From: Prinsepia uniflora
Lineage: Eukaryota; Streptophyta; Magnoliopsida; Rosales; Rosaceae
Assembly (NCBI GenBank): GCA_032719365.1
Contig: CM064873.1
Span: forward strand, 31,845,742-31,909,741
DNA length: 64,000 nucleotides
Reading direction: 5' to 3'
Shown: piece by piece, positions 1 to 8,387 of the stretch
Layout of the letters: each line of letters starts with the position of its first letter
Position numbering within the stretch: the first letter of the stretch is position 1
Made by a program: the position numbers and the translations under genes
The notes under the pieces: generated by a model
Database searches by the model: none
The model's input: the letters and a program-made list of their open reading frames with translations, nothing else
Told to the model about the DNA's origin: nothing

Positions 1-2
1 TG

Positions 3-2969
3 AGGAAGGGGTGCCAGGGATACTTAGCCCGAGTGATGGATTCACGAGCTGCACCATTGAGGGTGGAGGATATACCGATTGTACGGGAGTTCCCGGATGT
101 CTTTCCGGAGGATCTACCGGGATTGCCACCGCATCGAGATGTTGAGTTCACTATTGATCTGGTTCCAGGTACGCAACCTATTTCTCAGACTCCGTATCGT
201 ATGGCGCCAGCTGAGTTGAAAGAACTGAAGGCGCAGTTACAAGAATTACTTGAGATGGGATTTATTCGACCAAGTGTATCCCCCTGGGGAGCTCCGGTGT
301 TGTTTGTGAGGAAAAAGGATGGGAGTTTGAGACTTTGCATCGATTACAGGCAACTGAATAAAGTAACAGTCAGGAACAAATACCCGTTGCCTCGGATCGA
401 TGATTTGTTCGATCAGCTGCGAGGAGCGCAGTACTTCTCCAAAATTGATCTACGTTCGGGGTATCATCAATTGCGGGTTAAGGATGAGGATGTACCCAAG
501 ACAGCATTTAGGACCCGTTATGGTCATTATGAGTTCCTGGTGATGCCGTTTGGCTTGACCAACGCACCCGCAGCGTTTATGGATTTGATGAACCGAGTGT
601 TGCAGCCTTACTTGGACCACTTTGTCATCGTGTTCATTGACGATATCCTGGTCTACTCGAGGAGTGCGGAAGCGCACGAGGAGCACTTAAGGATAGTGCT
701 GGGTACCTTGAGGGAAAACCAGTTGTATGCGAAGCTCAGCAAATGTCAGTTTTGGTTGACGAGCGTGAGTTTCTTGGGGCATGTGATCTCAACTGACGGG
801 ATCAGTGTAGATTCTCAGAAAATTGAGGCAGTGGCGAAGTGGGAACAACCGAGGACCGTCACGGAAGTCAGGAGTTTCTTGGGATTGGCTGGTTACTACA
901 GGAGGTTTGTAGAGGGTTTCTCTACCATTGCTGCCCCGTTGACGCGACTGACGCGGAAGGGAGTCAAGTTTGAGTGGGATGACGATTGTGAGCGTAGTTT
1001 TCGGGAGCTAAAGGAAAGGTTGACGTCTGCTCCTATACTGACCCTTCCAGACGACAGTGGGGAATTTGAGGTGTACAGTGATGCATCCTTACAGGGTTTG
1101 GGATGTGTACTAATGCAGCATGGGAAAGTGATCGCCTATGCTTCGCGCCAGTTGAAACCGCATGAGCGCAATTATCCGACGCACGATTTGGAGTTAGCTG
1201 CTGTTGTGCATGCATTGAAGATTTGGAGACATCACCTGTACGGAGCGACTTGCAGAATGTTTACGGACCACAAGAGCCTGAAGTACTTGTTCACTCAGAA
1301 GGAGTTGATTATGAGGCAGCGACGGTGGCTAGAGCTAATTAAGGACTATGATTGCACGATTGAGTACCACCCGGGAAAAGCCAATGTGGTGGCTGATGCT
1401 CTAAGCCGGAAGTCAACGCATTCTGTAGCACATCTACGGACGGTTCATTTACCACTTTTGGTTGAACTCCGTAAGAATAGCATTGATTTGGGTTTGGATG
1501 GCCAAGGTGTCTTGCTGGCTAATTTTCATGTGAGACCACTCCTGGTCGATCGGATCGTTGAGGCTCAATCTCAAGATCCTGTCTCATGTGTACTTCGGAT
1601 TGAAGTGGAAGCCGGTGAACGGCTAGACTTTATAGTCAGGGAGGATGGAGCTTTGCTAAAAGAAGGACGGTTGTGTGTGCCCGGCGTGGAGGCACTGAAG
1701 AAAGAGATCTTGGACGAAGCTCATAGTTCGGCCTACGCGATGCATCCTGGTGGGACCAAGATGTATCGTACCTTGCGAGAGCACTACTGGTGGCCGGGAA
1801 TGAAACGGGAGGTTGCCGAGTTTGTCAGCAGGTGTCTGATTTGCCAGCAAGTGAAGGCTGAGAGACAACGACCTTATGGAGCCTTGCAATCACTACCTAT
1901 TCCGGAATGGAAATGGGATCACTTGACGATGGATTTTGTGTTTGGACTTCCTAGGACACCCAGGGGTCACGATGGAGTTTGGGTGATTGTGGACAGGCTT
2001 ACGAAATCAGCTCACTTCTTACCAGTGCGAGAGAACTTCAGGATGACGCAGTTGGCCCAGTTGTTTATTGACGAGATCATCCGTTTGCACGGTACTCCGG
2101 AATCAATAGTTTCTGACCGAGACCCAAGATTTACTTCTCGATTTTGGCAGAGTCTGCAGGAAGCATTTGGGACGAAACTTCGTTTCAGTACTGCATTTCA
2201 TCCTCAGACTGACGGCCAGTCTGAGCGGACCATCCAGACATTGGAGGATATGATGCGAGCTTGCGTCTTGCAATTTCATGACACTTGGGAGTCACACCTA
2301 GCCTTGATGGAATTTGCCTACAACAACAGCTATCAAGCGAGCATTGGGATGCCTCCGTACGAAGCCTTGTACGGACGGCAGTGCAGAACTCCGTTGTGTT
2401 GGACGGACGTGGGTGAAAGGAAGCTGACTAAATCCGAATTGGTGGAACTGACGACCGAGAAGGTCAAACTCATCAGGGATCGGCTCAAGGCAGCCCAGGA
2501 CAGACAAAAGAGCTATGTGGACCATCGGATTCGAGATCTGGAGTTTGCGGTCGGAGATCGGGTATTTCTGAAATTGTCCCCTTGGAAGGGTGTAGTGCGA
2601 TTCGGCAGGCGAGGAAAGTTGAGCCCTCGTTATATTGGACCTTACGAGATTACCGAGAGGATTGGCCCGGTGGCCTACCAGCTGGCACTACCGCCAGAGC
2701 TTTCGAAGGTCCACGATGTTTTCCATGTGTTGATGTTGCGGAAATATGTGTTTGACGCATCTCATGTACTGGAGGATCAGCCCATTGAACTTCGAGATGA
2801 TTTGAGCTTCGAGGAACAACCGGTACAGATTTTGGATCGAAAGGAGAAAGTGCTACGTCGGAAGACCGTTCCTCTGGTGAAGGTCCTCTGGAGGAACCAG
2901 AATGTGGAGGAAGCCACATGGGAACCCGAGGCGCAGATGCGAGAACAGTTCCCTTACTTGTTTCCTTGA
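3..2969 (+). CDS. Ty3/gypsy chromovirus (Tekay type) pol: reverse transcriptase, RNase H, integrase, chromodomain (5' partial)
   Basis: Pol polyprotein of an LTR retrotransposon; it copies the element RNA into DNA and integrates it. The frame is open from the window edge. The near-identical copy at 7613-7719 shows that coding continues upstream from gag-protease, so the Met at 33 is only the first Met in view. Numbering from that Met: reverse transcriptase core with FIDD at 201-204; RNase H beginning near YSDAS (D350); integrase zinc-binding region starting DEAH (H564) with a paired CxxC; catalytic D634, D695 and E731 (SDRD and GQSERT contexts); a GPY/F-like module (SPRYIGPYEI); and a C-terminal chromodomain-like end with VLWRNQNVEEATWEPE. 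The stop at 2967-2969 is followed 34 bp later by the LTR. No frameshift or stop is visible over 978 codons, so this part could be functional. Assignment to the Tekay clade is from family knowledge and is fairly sure. Confidence 0.95.
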   Translation, partial: RKGCQGYLARVMDSRAAPLRVEDIPIVREFPDVFPEDLPGLPPHRDVEFTIDLVPGTQPISQTPYRMAPAELKELKAQLQELLEMGFIRPSVSPWGAPVLFVRKKDGSLRLCIDYRQLNKVTVRNKYPLPRIDDLFDQLRGAQYFSKIDLRSGYHQLRVKDEDVPKTAFRTRYGHYEFLVMPFGLTNAPAAFMDLMNRVLQPYLDHFVIVFIDDILVYSRSAEAHEEHLRIVLGTLRENQLYAKLSKCQFWLTSVSFLGHVISTDGISVDSQKIEAVAKWEQPRTVTEVRSFLGLAGYYRRFVEGFSTIAAPLTRLTRKGVKFEWDDDCERSFRELKERLTSAPILTLPDDSGEFEVYSDASLQGLGCVLMQHGKVIAYASRQLKPHERNYPTHDLELAAVVHALKIWRHHLYGATCRMFTDHKSLKYLFTQKELIMRQRRWLELIKDYDCTIEYHPGKANVVADALSRKSTHSVAHLRTVHLPLLVELRKNSIDLGLDGQGVLLANFHVRPLLVDRIVEAQSQDPVSCVLRIEVEAGERLDFIVREDGALLKEGRLCVPGVEALKKEILDEAHSSAYAMHPGGTKMYRTLREHYWWPGMKREVAEFVSRCLICQQVKAERQRPYGALQSLPIPEWKWDHLTMDFVFGLPRTPRGHDGVWVIVDRLTKSAHFLPVRENFRMTQLAQLFIDEIIRLHGTPESIVSDRDPRFTSRFWQSLQEAFGTKLRFSTAFHPQTDGQSERTIQTLEDMMRACVLQFHDTWESHLALMEFAYNNSYQASIGMPPYEALYGRQCRTPLCWTDVGERKLTKSELVELTTEKVKLIRDRLKAAQDRQKSYVDHRIRDLEFAVGDRVFLKLSPWKGVVRFGRRGKLSPRYIGPYEITERIGPVAYQLALPPELSKVHDVFHVLMLRKYVFDASHVLEDQPIELRDDLSFEEQPVQILDRKEKVLRRKTVPLVKVLWRNQNVEEATWEPEAQMREQFPYLFP

Positions 2970-2988
2970 AATTTCGGGACGAAATTTC
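2968..2988 (+). promoter_or_regulatory. Hairpin next to the polypurine tract
   Basis: Perfect 9-bp inverted repeat (GAAATTTCG / CGAAATTTC) around a 3-base loop, overlapping the last codons of pol and lying just before the polypurine tract. Related hairpins stand in the same place in both LARDs (about 51313 and 58154). Its role is not known; the conserved position suggests a function in plus-strand priming or RNA packaging. Confidence 0.75.
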
Positions 2989-2990
2989 TT

Positions 2991-3003
2991 AAGGGGGGGA
3001 GAT
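2991..3003 (+). promoter_or_regulatory. Polypurine tract of the Tekay element
   Basis: The purine run AAGGGGGGGAGA followed by T directly abuts the LTR start TGTAACGCC. Position and composition are those expected for the plus-strand primer of an LTR retrotransposon. Confidence 0.85.
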
Positions 3004-5198
3004 TGTAACGCCCCGGACGTTCTGGTAATGTAATATTATTAAATATTGAATAAAATGACGTTTTTACCCCTGTGTTTGTGTGGTCAATTTGTTGACTTTT
3101 AGTTTTGGAGGTCGAACGGACGTTGGGTGATGACCGTGACGTAGTTCAGGATGTCACGAGTTCATAGACAGGTGGCACGTCCGATTCGGACGCTCGGAGT
3201 GAAAGTTATGATGTTCGGAGGTTCGGGGGCATTACCGTAATTTGGGCGTTATAAGGGGAAAAAGTTGACTTTTTGTTTGACAATTGATATCCATTTGACT
3301 TGAAGACCGTTATGTTCATCTCGACGCCCCGAGTACAACGACAGGCGGCACACTTGAAACGGACGTCGGACGACCGAGTTACGGGTCACGGAAGTTGGAG
3401 GGCATTTTGGTAATTATTGCACAGAGGGGCATTTTGGTCATTTCACGGTGGTTACTGTAGCACCACCGTGAGAAACAGAGTGCGGCCGTGGTGGTTTTGA
3501 GCGTGCATTTGTTTAAGGCTAAGTGGACTGGTGAGTGGGTTAGTTTTTGGATTTTGAGGATTGTGGGAAGCAGCCAGACGTGTCTGGGCAGAGACTGAGT
3601 GCACGGGAGGAACGGGAATGGCTGTGGTCTCTGTGTTTGCGGGAAACCAGTTTCAGAGGCCTCAGTTGGTCTCCCACGGGCTGTTGGCCATACAGATCGA
3701 ATAACTGAGTATGGGACTGGAGTGAGGTTGGAGTTAGGATCATTTTGGTTCAATTTGGAAGCTGAGCGTGAGAGGAATTGTGAGAGAAACCGTGAGCAAC
3801 TGTTTCGGGTTTTTGGGGGGAAATCGCAGAGTTCAATTTCTAAGGGTCGAGGGATCAACTAAACACACAGTGAGTCTTCTGGGAGTGATAGAGTCTCAGC
3901 CGTGCAAGAATTGAAGGGATTCGAGCACGGATTGCCCAAGAACCCAAGGTCCAGTTCGAAGGAAAAACCAGTTGGAGGGAAAAATCTCATTCAACTTCTG
4001 GAGCCTGTTGATCGAAACCAAAGGCCGTGTAAGACTTCTGGGGTCATTTCGTGCACAACCGTGCAAGAATTGAAGGAGGAGGAGGACGGTTTGGCCGGGA
4101 ACCTGAGTCTCAGTTTCAGGGGAAAACCAGTGCTGTGGACGACTACTTCCAGGTAACGGCGAGCTAAATTGTTAGTGTCATTGTGTGCGTATGGGTCCCT
4201 TATTGCTACTGGTGAAGTTAATTTGGAAATGGAACCGTGTAGGGTGAGTTCCAGGAGTCGACTTGTTCGACTGTTCGAGCTTGGATTGGGTCGATTTGGT
4301 GTAAGTCGAGGTTAACCAGTGTTGCAGACCTAAAATAAATGAGTTAGGGAAGACAATAGGATTGAAAACGGGTAGTTTTGACTGAGAATTGAGGGCTAAC
4401 TGATCGGGTTGAGTCGCGGGTATCAGACCCGTTTAGCAGGCTGTTCGGGTAAGGGAGATGACACTGTAGCTTGGCGCGTGGCCTTCACGCGCAGCCGCTT
4501 TGGGCGGCGCGTGACGGCGCGTGTGGCGTCAACTCCGATCACGGTCAACATGAGAATTGATCCTTACAGTCTAAATAACATTTTATCTTTAGAGTTCGAA
4601 TCGATCGGGAGTCATTCGGGATAACTTCGGGAGTCCGGAAGATTAAGTCTTTAAGTTTATTTTCGCCGAAAAATCCGGAAAAATTAGGAAAAATCCTACG
4701 AGTTATTTTGGGATGTTTGTAACCCTTCTTGTACGTTTTCACAGGCCCGGACACTTCCGAAGCTACGGAGGAGCACGCGGGACGCGATTGACGTGTCCTA
4801 AGACTGTGAGTGGACCCTTTGATTTTTAAATTGGGCATGCATGACTATTTTGCTTATTTATCTCATGGTTTTACATATGATTTTACGATGGTGAGATGAT
4901 ATATCGGTTTTACTTGTTTTCACGTTTTTCGAGGTAATTATCGTATTTCACGCATTTCGAGATTTCGGTTTTTACCTATGCATGCGTGATAATTTTTGAT
5001 GAAGTATCTGGTTATGAATATGCATGTTTCGGATTTATGATGTTTGATCATATTGTGAAGTAATCTTCTGTTAATTGCATGTGTTGGAATTTACATGTGA
5101 ATTCGGGCATGAGTCCTGTTACGATGAGAAATGTTTTGGAATAATGTTGGAAAAAGAATTGTGATTAATCCTGATTTATTATGTTTAAAAACGGTTTT

Positions 5199-5422
5199 GG
5201 GTTTAAAGACCCGGTTGATGGTTGGATCTGGTGTTGGGTTTAAAGACCCGGTATGTTGATTCTGGGGGCGGGCCCGAAAATTGAGTTTAAAGACTCGTGA
5301 GTTTAAAGACTCGTGAGTTTAAAGACTCGATTATTATGATACCCCCGAGGCCTACTAATCGTGTTTTGAGTTTAAAGACTCGTTGATATCCCGGGAAGGC
5401 CTAATGTTGAGTTTAAAGACTC
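5199..5422 (+). repeat. Array of GRGTTTAAAGACYC hairpin motifs
   Basis: Seven copies of a 14-bp motif with 4-bp complementary ends: GGGTTTAAAGACCC at 5199 and 5236, and GAGTTTAAAGACTC at 5283, 5299, 5315, 5368 and 5409. Three of them form a perfect 16-bp tandem repeat (5283-5329). The two versions differ at both arms in a compensating way (GGGT/ACCC versus GAGT/ACTC). The same motif set recurs in the LTR at 30768-36169 (32622, 32678, 35555). Confidence 0.85.
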
Positions 5423-5983
5423 GGATGGATCCAACGGCATAATCATGATTATTGTTTTATGTTTCACTTGATTTGTGCAAATAATGTTTCAAAATGACGA
5501 TTTCTGGAATCTGGTATTATTACATGGTTTTACATGAGTGATGACGATCCCTGTAACGTTTTTCTTGTGTTTCGGAAAAAGAGTTTTCAAAAGTTTAACA
5601 CACAAATTTTGAATACTTGGTTATGCATGCGGATTACAAAACTGGAGGGCGAACCCAATTTCGGAAAAACTGTTTTTCCTGTTAAACTTATGTTTCGGTC
5701 CACTCACCCCTTGTTGTTTTAAATTCCCTCCAGGTCGTGGTACAAGCGTGGGGGCAAGCGCCGAGGCAGAGGCGGAGGCATAACGTTTTCCGTTGCGGAG
5801 TAGCTAGTTCACAGAGTAGGACTTGTTCTTTAATTTGTTTTGTAATATTGCTCTGTGAAACTGTGGACTTGACGTCCAGTCGGATGTATTTGTTTAATCT
5901 CCCTGGTCTGACAATGGGTGTGTTGTAATTTTAACTAGTTTCCGGTCTTTTTGATTCGATTGTCAGACGGGAGCAGGATGCTT

Positions 5984-6008
5984 CCCGATTATCGAGGCGA
6001 TAATCGGG
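5984..6008 (+). promoter_or_regulatory. Terminal stem-loop near the LTR 3' end
   Basis: Perfect 11-bp arms (CCCGATTATCG / CGATAATCGGG) around a 3-base loop, 13 bp before the LTR end. Other LTRs in the window have a different but equally palindromic sequence here (AATCCC...GGGATT), preceded by a GTCTGACAC/GTGTCAGAC stem-loop. Confidence 0.7.
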
Positions 6009-6023
6009 GTGGGTCCTGTCAAT

Positions 6024-6036
6024 TGGTATCAGAGCC
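6024..6036 (+). promoter_or_regulatory. Primer binding site, initiator Met tRNA
   Basis: TGGTATCAGAGCC begins two bases after the LTR end. It is complementary to the 3' end of plant initiator Met tRNA, the usual primer for Tekay-type elements. Confidence 0.92.
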
Positions 6037-6120
6037 TAGGTTTCCGATTCGTGTCCGGCATTCGGGTGTGCCTTGATTATTGTACTAACTTATGCCTCTT
6101 TCAGAGAAGGACGACCGGCC

Positions 6121-7722
6121 ATGCCTCCGCGACGCGAACCCCCTCCACGACCTAATGGCGATGCCGAGAGTGCTTCGATCGAACGAGCCCAGCGTCTTGG
6201 GGCTACGGTATTCAGTGGTGGAGCGGACCCCGAGGATGCCCACCGTTGGATTTCTCGGATTGAGCGGATTTTTACTGTGATGCACTGTCCTCTTGAGGAG
6301 CGGGTGGTGTTGGCTACCTTTCTACTTGATGGATCTGCTTATGAGTGGTGGTACACTCTGGAGTTGTCAGGTTGGGATGCCCGTACAGTGACTTGGGAGA
6401 CCTTTCGTGAACGGTTTCTGGATCAGTATTATCCCCGTTCATTCCGTGATGCTAGGGAGACCGAGTTCCTGCAGCTCCAACAGGGGAGCATGTCCGTAGC
6501 TGAGTATGAACAGAAATTTCAGATGCTAGCTCGTTTTGCTCCTACCTTTGTATCTACTGAGGCTGAGAAATGCCGTAGGTTCGAGCTTGGTCTACGGGGT
6601 GAGATACGGGCCATTGTGACGGCCGGAGCTTTTGCTACTCTCAGGGAGTTGTCTGATGCCGCGGTGCGGGTTGAGGCTAGTCTCCCGACGCGTCCACAGT
6701 ATTCTGGTGGTGGACAACGTCGCGGGCGTTCATATTCTGGATCGTATGGTCAGGGAGCCTCGAAGAAAGGACGTTATGGTGGAGCCTCATCTGCAGGCAA
6801 TGATCGTTATGGCAGGCCTGGTAACTATCAGGGTTCCGGATTCCGAGCGCCTAGGGCGCAGACTGCTCCGCAGGCGAGCGCGACTTCTGTTGCTTCCACG
6901 GGATGGCAGGGTGGTGGTTTTGTTCGAGATGCTTCCAGTGTCATCTGTTTCTTCTGTGGCGAGCGGGGCCACTACCGGAGGGATTGTCCATCTTTGCCAC
7001 AGGGTGGTGGCGCAGGTCGGGGTGGAGCAGAGCAGGGACGGAGCACAGCTGCAGTTTCTGGGACTGGGAGCACTCGAGGAGGTGGTACCGGAGCGGCTAG
7101 TGGACAGAGGGGCCGGGGCCGTGGGCGAGCAGCTGGACCACAGGCCCGAGTTTTCGCTGTTACGCAGCAGGAGGCCAGGGCAGCGCCTGGTGTTGTGACA
7201 GGTACACTCACGATCTTTGGACATGATGTTTGTGCTTTAATTGATCCCGGAGCTACTCATTCATTTATTTCACGGGACTGTGAGTTGTTGGCGGGTAGAG
7301 AGGTGTCCGCATTGGACTGTGACATGGGAGTGAGTACGCCCACCGGAGATGTGTTTGTGGTGAACCAAGTGTTGCGGGAGTGCCCCGTAATGGTAGGTGA
7401 TGTTGGTCTGGTGGCAGATTTGATACTCTTGGACTTGCACGACTTTGATGTCATCTTGGGTATGGATTGGTTGACGCTCCATCACGCCTCTATCGAATGC
7501 GTCGATAAGCGGGTTACTTTTCGGAGCCCGGGGCTACCGGAAACCACTTTTCAGGGAATTCAGCGAGCAACTCCTGTCGGAGTGATTTCTGCCCTGAAGG
7601 CAAGTAAGATGTTGAGGAAGGGGTGCCAGGGATACTTAGCCCGAGTGATGGATTCACGAGCTGCACCATTGAGGGTGGAGGATATACCGATTGTACGGGA
7701 GTTCCCGGATGTCTTTCCGTAG
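6121..7722 (+). CDS. Tekay gag-protease, running into a truncated pol start
   Basis: Gag (capsid/nucleocapsid) and aspartic protease of a Tekay-type chromovirus. I prefer the ATG at 6121 (MPPRREPP), typical for this gag, over the in-frame ATG at 6073. The retrotransposon gag core lies at about residues 30-190 (e.g. EDAHRWISRIERIF, ETEFLQLQQGSMSVAEYE), followed by a Gly/Arg-rich stretch. A CCHC zinc knuckle CFFCGERGHYRRDC starts at C276. The protease has D375 in the motif IDPGATHSFIS; Pro replaces the usual Ser/Thr after the catalytic Asp, as in many plant gypsy elements. The frame continues into pol (VREFPDVFP) and stops at a TAG made by foreign sequence at 7720. So gag and protease look intact but this copy has lost nearly all of pol. 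Its last 107 coding bases equal positions 1-107. Confidence 0.93.
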   Translation: MPPRREPPPRPNGDAESASIERAQRLGATVFSGGADPEDAHRWISRIERIFTVMHCPLEERVVLATFLLDGSAYEWWYTLELSGWDARTVTWETFRERFLDQYYPRSFRDARETEFLQLQQGSMSVAEYEQKFQMLARFAPTFVSTEAEKCRRFELGLRGEIRAIVTAGAFATLRELSDAAVRVEASLPTRPQYSGGGQRRGRSYSGSYGQGASKKGRYGGASSAGNDRYGRPGNYQGSGFRAPRAQTAPQASATSVASTGWQGGGFVRDASSVICFFCGERGHYRRDCPSLPQGGGAGRGGAEQGRSTAAVSGTGSTRGGGTGAASGQRGRGRGRAAGPQARVFAVTQQEARAAPGVVTGTLTIFGHDVCALIDPGATHSFISRDCELLAGREVSALDCDMGVSTPTGDVFVVNQVLRECPVMVGDVGLVADLILLDLHDFDVILGMDWLTLHHASIECVDKRVTFRSPGLPETTFQGIQRATPVGVISALKASKMLRKGCQGYLARVMDSRAAPLRVEDIPIVREFPDVFP

Positions 7723-7773
7723 GTCTCGCACAGTCTTAACTAAGGCGATTTTAGTTAAGACTGTGCGAGACCT
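7721..7773. repeat. Perfect 23-bp inverted repeat at the retroelement break
   Basis: Arms 7721-7743 and 7751-7773 are exact reverse complements (left arm begins AGGTCTCGCACAG), with a 7-base loop GGCGATT. It starts where the Tekay copy ends (last matching base 7719). It could be a fold-back mini-transposon or a template-switch product formed during repair. I see no clear target duplication. Confidence 0.85.
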
Positions 7774-8387
7774 CGGAGTTACTGATGTTTAATAGAAGTT
7801 ACAATTTAGTAACATGAAGGGATCGGTAAGTGGATTAAGTTTTCAGCAACTTAATTGTCCAATTTTTGTTTGGACACGAAGTTGGGTTAGTTCTAAGATT
7901 CTCCACCTAGGGGATTTAGAAAGACGAAAAGTTTAAGATGATATGATGGGTAGAAATAGTTGAGTGTGCTTGAAAGTATTATCTAAGAGAAAGTGAATGG
8001 AATAGATAAGATTTGAGTCAAATACCAGTAAATTCTATGATGGATTTTTACAAAATGTTATCTGTAACTCGGTTTGAATTAATAGATGACTAAGCTAATG
8101 ATGAGTTCTTAAGTAAGTAATTAAGGTGGTTAGAACGGCGTGATTGTTGGGTTCGTTTAAAAATGGAGTTTGTATGTCCAACTTCTAAGGATCTTTGGTA
8201 AGTGGTGATACAGTTTGGACGAGTGTTGATAAAGTTATAAGTAGGTCTAAGAGAAAGCTTCATATGGTACAATTTGTGACCGATCATTTGACGAGACTAA
8301 GGGAGTATGAGAAATTGGTAAATGGAACTCAAATAGAGTAAGTGAGAGTGTTCAGAAAGGTTTTATGTTACATAGTTACTTACCCAT
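7774..8387 (+). mobile_element. Degraded interior of an LTR element (non-coding)
   Basis: AT-richer sequence with no ORF above background. I take it, with 13986-14352, to be the interior of the element whose 3' LTR starts at 14353, because the two parts flank an LTR insertion and the right part ends in a polypurine tract. I recognise no protein motif. The link between the two parts is inference. Confidence 0.45.

Larger units (their letters stand above)
3004..6021 (+). mobile_element. LTR of Tekay chromovirus (shared by two tandem partial copies)
   Basis: A 3018-bp LTR starting TGTAACGCCCCGG and ending GGGTCCTGTCA. It is preceded by pol and a polypurine tract and followed by a primer site and gag, so one LTR serves as 3' LTR to the left copy and 5' LTR to the right copy. 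The 5' part has two related modules containing GACAGGTGGCAC / GACAGGCGGCAC (near 3170 and 3340). A perfect 10-bp inverted repeat (TCACGGTGGT, 3443-3452; ACCACCGTGA, 3462-3471) lies where sister LTRs carry a different dyad. A GC-rich GCGCGTG/CACGCGC hairpin lies near 4470, a hairpin array at 5199-5422 and a strong stem-loop at the 3' end (5984-6008). ORFs inside it are not supported as genes. Confidence 0.93.

Noticed and set aside
3379..3858. 159-codon minus ORF
   Set aside because: Antisense within the Tekay LTR; no homologous frame in sister LTRs.
6632..7198. 188-codon plus-strand ORF as a second protein
   Set aside because: Shadow frame of the gag-protease gene.
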